Shown: in pieces, positions 59,201-64,000 of the stretch
How the letters are laid out: each line of letters opens with the position of its first letter
Position numbering within the stretch: the first letter of the stretch is position 1
Origin: Mrakia gelida
Taxonomy: Eukaryota > Basidiomycota > Tremellomycetes > Cystofilobasidiales > Mrakiaceae
Length of the DNA: 64,000 nt
Reading direction: 5' to 3'
NCBI GenBank assembly: GCA_024345305.1
Contig: BRON01000013.1
Location: 310,001-374,000 of the forward strand
Notes under the pieces: model-generated
What the model was told of the DNA's origin: nothing
What the model saw: the letters and a program-made list of their open reading frames with translations, nothing else
Database searches by the model: none
Program-made: the position numbers and the translations under genes

Positions 59201-62043
59201 CCAGGCGATGTCGTGGCTCGACGGCCTTACCCACATCGTCGTCGACGAGGTTCACGAGCGAGACATCGACACGGATCTTCTGCTCGTCGTTCTCAAGCGT
59301 CTCGTCGCGGATCGAAGGAAACGTCAACTCCCAGTCAGGATCGTCCTCATGTCGGCTACCATCGACCCCTCGCTCTTCCAGAACTACTTCATCGACGATC
59401 GAGGTCGAAGGGCTGCCGTCGCAGAGGTTCCCGGACGATCGTTCCCCGTCGAGAAGCGATACCTCGACGACATCGTTCCTCGTCTCCAGCAGCTCCCCGT
59501 CAACCAAGGAGGATGGGTCTTCCAGGACAAGGACACCCAAAAGTACCTCGAGAAGGAGATTCGAGCGTTCAACCCATCCGACACGACCGAGCTCAAGACT
59601 CCCTTCGCTCTCGTCGCTCTCACGATCTCGCACATCTGCCAGATCTCCGAGTCCGGTCACATCGTGAGTAAAATCCCCCCTTCTTGATGCTGGTCGTCTC
59701 TTCTCTTCGAGTTCTTGCTCTCGAGACGCGTCGAAATCGATCCGCTGACTTCGCTTCCTCGCGTTGTTCCTTATCCTTTCCCAGCTCGTCTTCCTCGACG
59801 GAATCGAAGCCATCCGAAAAGTCCACGCCCACCTCACCGATCGAGCTCCCCTCGGATTCGACTTCAACACCGAAGAGACCTCAATACACGTCCTCCACTC
59901 GACCATCCCCGTCGCCGAACAGCAACAGGTCTTCGAGCCAGCTCCTCGCGGTCAACGACGAATCATTCTCGCCACCAACATCGCCGAGACTTCCGTCACC
60001 ATCCCCGACGTCGTCTACGTCGTCGATACAGGTCGAGTCAAGGAGAAGAGGTACGATTCGGCAAGGCATCTCTCCTCGCTCGTTAGCGCTTGGGTCGGAA
60101 CCTCGAACCTTAACCAGCGGGCAGGACGAGCAGGTCGACACCGAAACGGAGAGTACTACGGAATTCTCTCGAAGCAGAGGCTCGGAGCCATGGATCAGTA
60201 CTCGTTGGTCGAGATGAAGAGGTCGGATCTGAGTAACGTCGTGATGCACATCAAGGTGAGTCTCTCTTCCTTCTTTCTCTCACGCTCGTCGCGAAAAGAG
60301 ACGCGCCTCTCTGACACCTTCTCCCTCTTCGTTTTTCTCAGGCTCTCAACTTCGGAAACATGGAAGTCGAGGAAGTCCTCGCCGCTACGATCGAGCCTCC
60401 TCCTTCGATGTCCGTCAACAACGCCGTCCTCGCCCTTCGACAGATCGGAGCTCTCAACGACAAGAAGAAGCTCACCTCCCTCGGACGAGTCCTCCTCCAA
60501 CTCCCCGTGGAAGCCTCTCTCGGAAAGCTCGTCCTCTACGGAGCCTTCTACCGATGCCTCGACTCGGCTCTCACGCTCGCCGCAATCCTCGCCGACAGGG
60601 ATCCCTTCCTCGCTCCCATGGCCCAGATGGAGCGAGCCAACGAGGTCAAGGACAGTTGGTCGCCTCCTGGTTTCCGATCGGATCCTCTCGCCGTCGTCTC
60701 GGCCTACAACACTTGGTACACGCTCCAGCAGTCCGGTCGATACAGGGAAGCGAGGGACTTCATCTCGTTCAACTTCATCCACGCCTCGACATTCATGTCC
60801 ATCCACAAGGTCAAGGAGCAGATCTACACCGCTCTCGTCGACGCAGGAGTCATCGCCATCTCGGCTGGAGGTATCCAGATCGGACGAGGACCAGGATCGA
60901 GGTTCCTCAACAGCATGCCTGCTTCGCTCAACTCCAACTCGGACAGTCTTCCCTTGCTCGCCGCTCTCATCGCTACCTCTGCGGCCCCCAACTTTGCCAT
61001 TCGAGTCGACGAGAAGAGCTACAGGACGAACATGGACAAGGTACGTTTGCTCCTCTATCTTCTCTCGCTTTCGACCGTTTTCGCGACGCGTTTTCGTCCC
61101 TTTCCCTCCCTTCCCGTTCGACGCGTCCTTCCACCTCGCTGACTCCCTTTCCCGTCTCTCTCCTCCTCTTCCCCTCTCACAGAAGTGCCAAATCCACCAG
61201 TCGTCGGTCAACAACAAGCGACGAGAGAACCTCCAAGCCGAATCGTCTGCCATCATCGCTGAGAAGGCTCTCTACGCGTTCGCCGAGAAGGTCGGATTCG
61301 CCAAGGACCAACCGGTTCAGCTCCGAACGACGACTCGACTGGATCCGATGACCTACCTTCTCTTCGGAGCGTACAACGTCGAGGTCACCGGAAACGGACT
61401 CCAGTGCGACGACTGGCTGCCCATCCACGGGAACCTGGACGCTCTCGACGATCTGCAGAGACTCAAGACGCTGCTCGAGTCGTGCATGCTCAGGATCTTT
61501 GAAGGAGTCGGGAAGAGTCTCGAGGCGTCGAGGGGAGCGAGGTCGGGTCAGAGGCAGATCCCTACTGGACCGTCGGCGGCGAAGAGGATCGACGAGACGG
61601 ACGACGAGACCGAGAACGAGGATGGACTCGAGGCGGAGGATACGAACGAGGATAGGTCGCTGAGTCGAGTGGAGATCATTGAGTTGGATAACTTGACGGC
61701 TGATGTTGTTTCGGTTCTGGATCGGTGAGTCGCGTTCTTTCGTCGACGTCGTCTCTCCCCTCTTTCTCGAACTGACTCTTCCCTCTTCCTTCCTTTTCTC
61801 TCCAGATACTCCGACGAACGAGGAGCCGGAGTCTCTCGAGCTCCCACCGCTCCCAACACTCGACCCGCCACGCCCGTCGACGTTGCCCCCGTCGGAATGG
61901 CTGCTGGAGGAACTGGAGTCTACCGACCCCCGATTCCTTCTCAACCTCGACACGGAGCTGGACCCCCTACTGGACCTTCCGGTGGAGCCTTCCGAGCTCC
62001 TCCTACTGGACCTCGGGCAGCTATGGGAGGACAGCACTGGTAG
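56211..62043 (+). CDS. RNA helicase with RS-rich N-terminus, two dsRBD-like segments and a DEVH box (DHX9/MLE-like)
   Basis: Exons: 56211-56451, 56732-57200, 57333-57908, 57988-58108, 58188-59663, 59785-60255, 60342-61040, 61183-61724, 61806-62043; 1610 residues, all phases close. Residues 80-240 are Pro-, then RS-rich (RRRQRSRSRSPPPRR). Two dsRBD-like segments follow (LANYFGGSLEAGSKQ... to KLAALSATLQ, and FMDYYCQRFNFGKPDVVY... to SKKTAQIRCYLDV). The helicase core has the P-loop ATGSGKTT (about 713), CTQPRRIAAMSVAQR, DEVH (about 822), SAT, TNIAETSVTIPDV and QRAGRAGR. Helicase-associated and OB regions complete it, ahead of a Gly/Pro-rich tail. Two dsRBDs plus a DEVH core is the RNA helicase A plan. 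The first exon alone looks like a mitochondrial presequence, and its link to the rest across a 280-nt intron rests on phase only. Confidence 0.88.
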
Positions 62044-62382
62044 ATAGAGAGCTCTCGTTGTGTTTTGTTTGGGGGACGTGTTTTGATCTTTTCGTTCGCT
62101 TCGTCCTCTTTCTTCCCTTCGTTTGCCCGCTTTCTTCCGCTCTATATCTCTCTCTTTCTTCTCGTTACTCTTCTCGTGCTAGCTAGTTAAGTACCACCTC
62201 CGTCAACCAACATCCCTTTTAGAATCATGCAAAGTTTTCTCTCAACTGTCACGACTCTCGAGAGAACGCTGCGAGATCTTCAGAACGAAAGTGGTGAGCT
62301 CGAGCTCAAGCTTCTGACCTTCACCTTCCTCCTCCTCTCCTTCCTTTCTTTCGTCGACTTCAAGGAAACGAGCTCTCCGAGG
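62044..62382. promoter_or_regulatory. 5' region of the arrestin-like gene
   Basis: Contains an upstream ATG at 62227 and an intron-like segment 62294-62364 (GTGAGC, CTGAC, CAAG). Spliced, the upstream ATG opens a short uORF ending in TGA. Unspliced, it is in frame with the main ORF and adds 52 residues with a hydrophobic stretch. Confidence 0.45.
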
Positions 62383-64000
62383 ATGTCGTGGATTGAGCCT
62401 CCGACGTATACGTCTACGAACTCAACTTCTACGAGAGCTGGGCCTGAAGCAGTCTCGATTCTTCTCGCTCCTGTGGAGGGAAGGTCGACGTTCCTTCGAG
62501 GAAGGTTGGGTTACGGAAGGAAACAGGCAAAGGTCGAAGGAGAGGTTATGATCAAGGGGATCAGTAGTAGAGTACTCGCTCTGTCAGTTCGACTTTCCTA
62601 GCTCGAGGTGTCGCTGGGTGTTGAGCTCGAGGAGCCGAAGGGAAGGAGGGGAGGGGACAAGGAAGGAAAGGTCAAAGCTCGCTGACTGACCATCTCCTCC
62701 TCCTTACCGTTTCGCTCGTTGCTACCAGATCCGTCTCCCTCTCGCTCGTATCTTCAACTCCAGAGGAACCTTCCCCCGTCACTCTCTTCCACAGATCTCA
62801 CACGCTACATCCTACCACTCCAGAACCTTCGTCATCCTCCTCGTCCTCGTCCTCCTCCCTCACTCCCACGACTCCTACCTCCTCTACCAACCCTCGACCA
62901 CCTCCCTTCAAACCAACTCAACGCTTCTCAATCCCCATCCCCTCAACTCTTCCTCAATGCCTTCATCAACCAACCATGAGCCTCACCTACCATCTCACAG
63001 CTACTCTCACAGTCGCCTCTCCCTCCTCGTCCCCAACCTCCTCGCTTCCCCTCCCTCAACAAGCGAGCACAACCCACGTGGAAACAATGGAGATCCATCT
63101 CTGTTCTTCAGGACCCTCCATCGAGGACGTAGAGGAAGGAGACGTTCGTCCCGCTCTCGTCGAAATCCCTCTCCCTATCTCGTCCATCCCTGTCAAGGTC
63201 GGATTCGCGAAGACGAGGGTCAGGAAGAGCGAGACCATCGCCATTTGGGTCGAGATCCCTGTACCGGAACCTGGAACGTTGGAACGAGGGATCAGTTTAA
63301 GGAATGTCAGGGCAGAGATGCATAGGGTTGTGTCGGTCGAGGGAGCAGAGAAGGCTTCGACCTCAACCACGAACGCCAACGGACGACGGTCGTCTTCCTC
63401 GTCCTCGTCGTCGGCCAATACTACCCTCCTCACCTCTACTGGAGCGTCATGTCGGTTCTCTCCCATCTCCCCTATTCGACTGAGGCTCTCCCTTCATCCC
63501 CCGCTATCGCCTTCGTCGCCGTACCAGCTCTCGTGCGGACATCTCTCCCAGTCGACTAGGAACCTCGTTGGACGGGATGGGAAGGCGCTTGAGACGAGGT
63601 TTTTCGTCAAGGTCTTCATTGGGCTTGCTCCTGAGGAGGTGGAGATAGAGAAGGAGATCGAGGTGCTTGGGGATCTGGATTTGGAGGACGAGGCGGCGGT
63701 GGTGGGAGGAGGGGAGTTGCTGGAGGAGGGAGAGGAGGAGGACGCGTCAGAGTCGATGGAGATTCCTCCTCCCATTCCTCCTGAGCCTTCCTTCCCTCCG
63801 TCAAAGGAACGTCGCTGGGAAGGAGAGACCTTCAGAGCGTCTTCGAGTGGGTCGGTCGGGGAGGGAGCGAGTGGTTCAGGTGGAGATCCTCCTCCCTTCG
63901 TCGCGTCGGATCCGTTCCCCTCCGTCGCGGGATCCAACCCTCCTCCTCCTCCCTCGATACAACTCAACCTCGATACTCTCACCTCGTCAGCAAGTCCACC
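62383..64000 (+). CDS. Arrestin-like domain protein (3' truncated by the window)
   Basis: Exons: 62383-62582 and 62729 to beyond 64000; at least 490 residues. The first exon has the arrestin N-terminal strand pattern: SILLAPVEGRSTFLRGRLGYG and VEGEVMIKG. After a Ser/Pro-rich insert, QCLHQPTMSLTYHLTATLTV is the usual middle of the fold, then LVEIPLPISSIPVKVGFAKT and LERGISLRNVRAEMHRVVS. Fungal alpha-arrestins act as adaptors for Rsp5-type ubiquitin ligases in transporter endocytosis. PPxY motifs needed for that are not seen in the visible part, so the role is inferred. The end is an acidic and Ser/Pro-rich disordered segment. Confidence 0.75.

Noticed and set aside
58074..59906. 610-residue antisense ORF
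   Set aside because: Runs opposite the helicase core, whose motifs are unmistakable. High GC at third positions opens the opposite frame.
60195..61256. 353-residue antisense ORF
   Set aside because: Shadow of helicase exons 60342-61040 on the other strand; crosses their introns.

Overview
The window reads as nuclear DNA of a fungus, most probably a basidiomycete yeast. It is GC-rich, and almost every gene is broken by many short spliceosomal introns (mostly 45-120 nt). These have a near-invariant CTGAC or CTAAC branch site and a pyrimidine tract. Homologues such as Lys4, Lyc1, Lsm1, Pol5, CCT2 and alkaline ceramidase are typical of fungal chromosomes. I see no ribosome-binding sites, operons, CRISPR arrays, insertion sequences or viral genes. 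Gene models were built by hand: I matched splice sites and required reading-frame phase to close across every intron, and most models close exactly from ATG to stop.

Layout, left to right. 0-4.3 kb: 3' end of a Cys-containing gene, a small Gly-rich gene, and a 12-exon UBLCP1-type phosphatase (minus). 4.5-8.7 kb: large presumed mitochondrial helical-repeat protein. 8.8-12 kb (minus): LYC1-type N-acetyltransferase and an aprataxin/HNT3. 12.2-15.1 kb: SelO pseudokinase AMPylase. 15.6-18.8 kb: mitochondrial homoaconitase LYS4. 19.2-20.4 kb (minus): small secretory protein with an in-frame TGA. 21-27.6 kb (minus): SUMO-interaction-motif protein, an RS/GW-repeat protein, and mitochondrial ribosomal protein bL17m. 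27.7-29.2 kb: RRM protein. 30.3-32 kb (minus): acidic, Ser-rich protein with an in-frame TAG. 32.3-33.9 kb: type II membrane glycosyltransferase-like gene with an apparent frameshift. 34.2-36 kb (minus): LSM1 and an unplaced fragment. 36.4-41.5 kb: POL5/MYBBP1A. 42.6-44.7 kb: alkaline ceramidase. 45-46.4 kb: unknown. 46.6-51.8 kb (minus): CCT2 and a two-RRM protein. 52.2-56.2 kb: F-box protein and two unknown small genes. 56.2-62 kb: RNA helicase with two dsRBD-like segments, a DEVH box and an RS-rich N-terminus. 62.4 kb to the end: arrestin-like protein, cut by the window edge.

These are independent housekeeping genes rather than one pathway. There is a loose enrichment for RNA biology: LSM1, UBLCP1 (an RNA polymerase II and proteasome phosphatase), POL5, two RRM proteins, the RS/GW protein and the DEVH helicase. 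The most unusual feature is splicing. A non-canonical 5' splice site, GTTCG(T/C), recurs about 20 times in otherwise phase-perfect models. It is accompanied by GTCCGT and GTCCTT donors and by 7-nt micro-exons. Other points for follow-up are the in-frame stops, the WG/GW repeats, the loss of zinc cysteines in aprataxin, and an intron with an AG-free stretch of about 275 nt.
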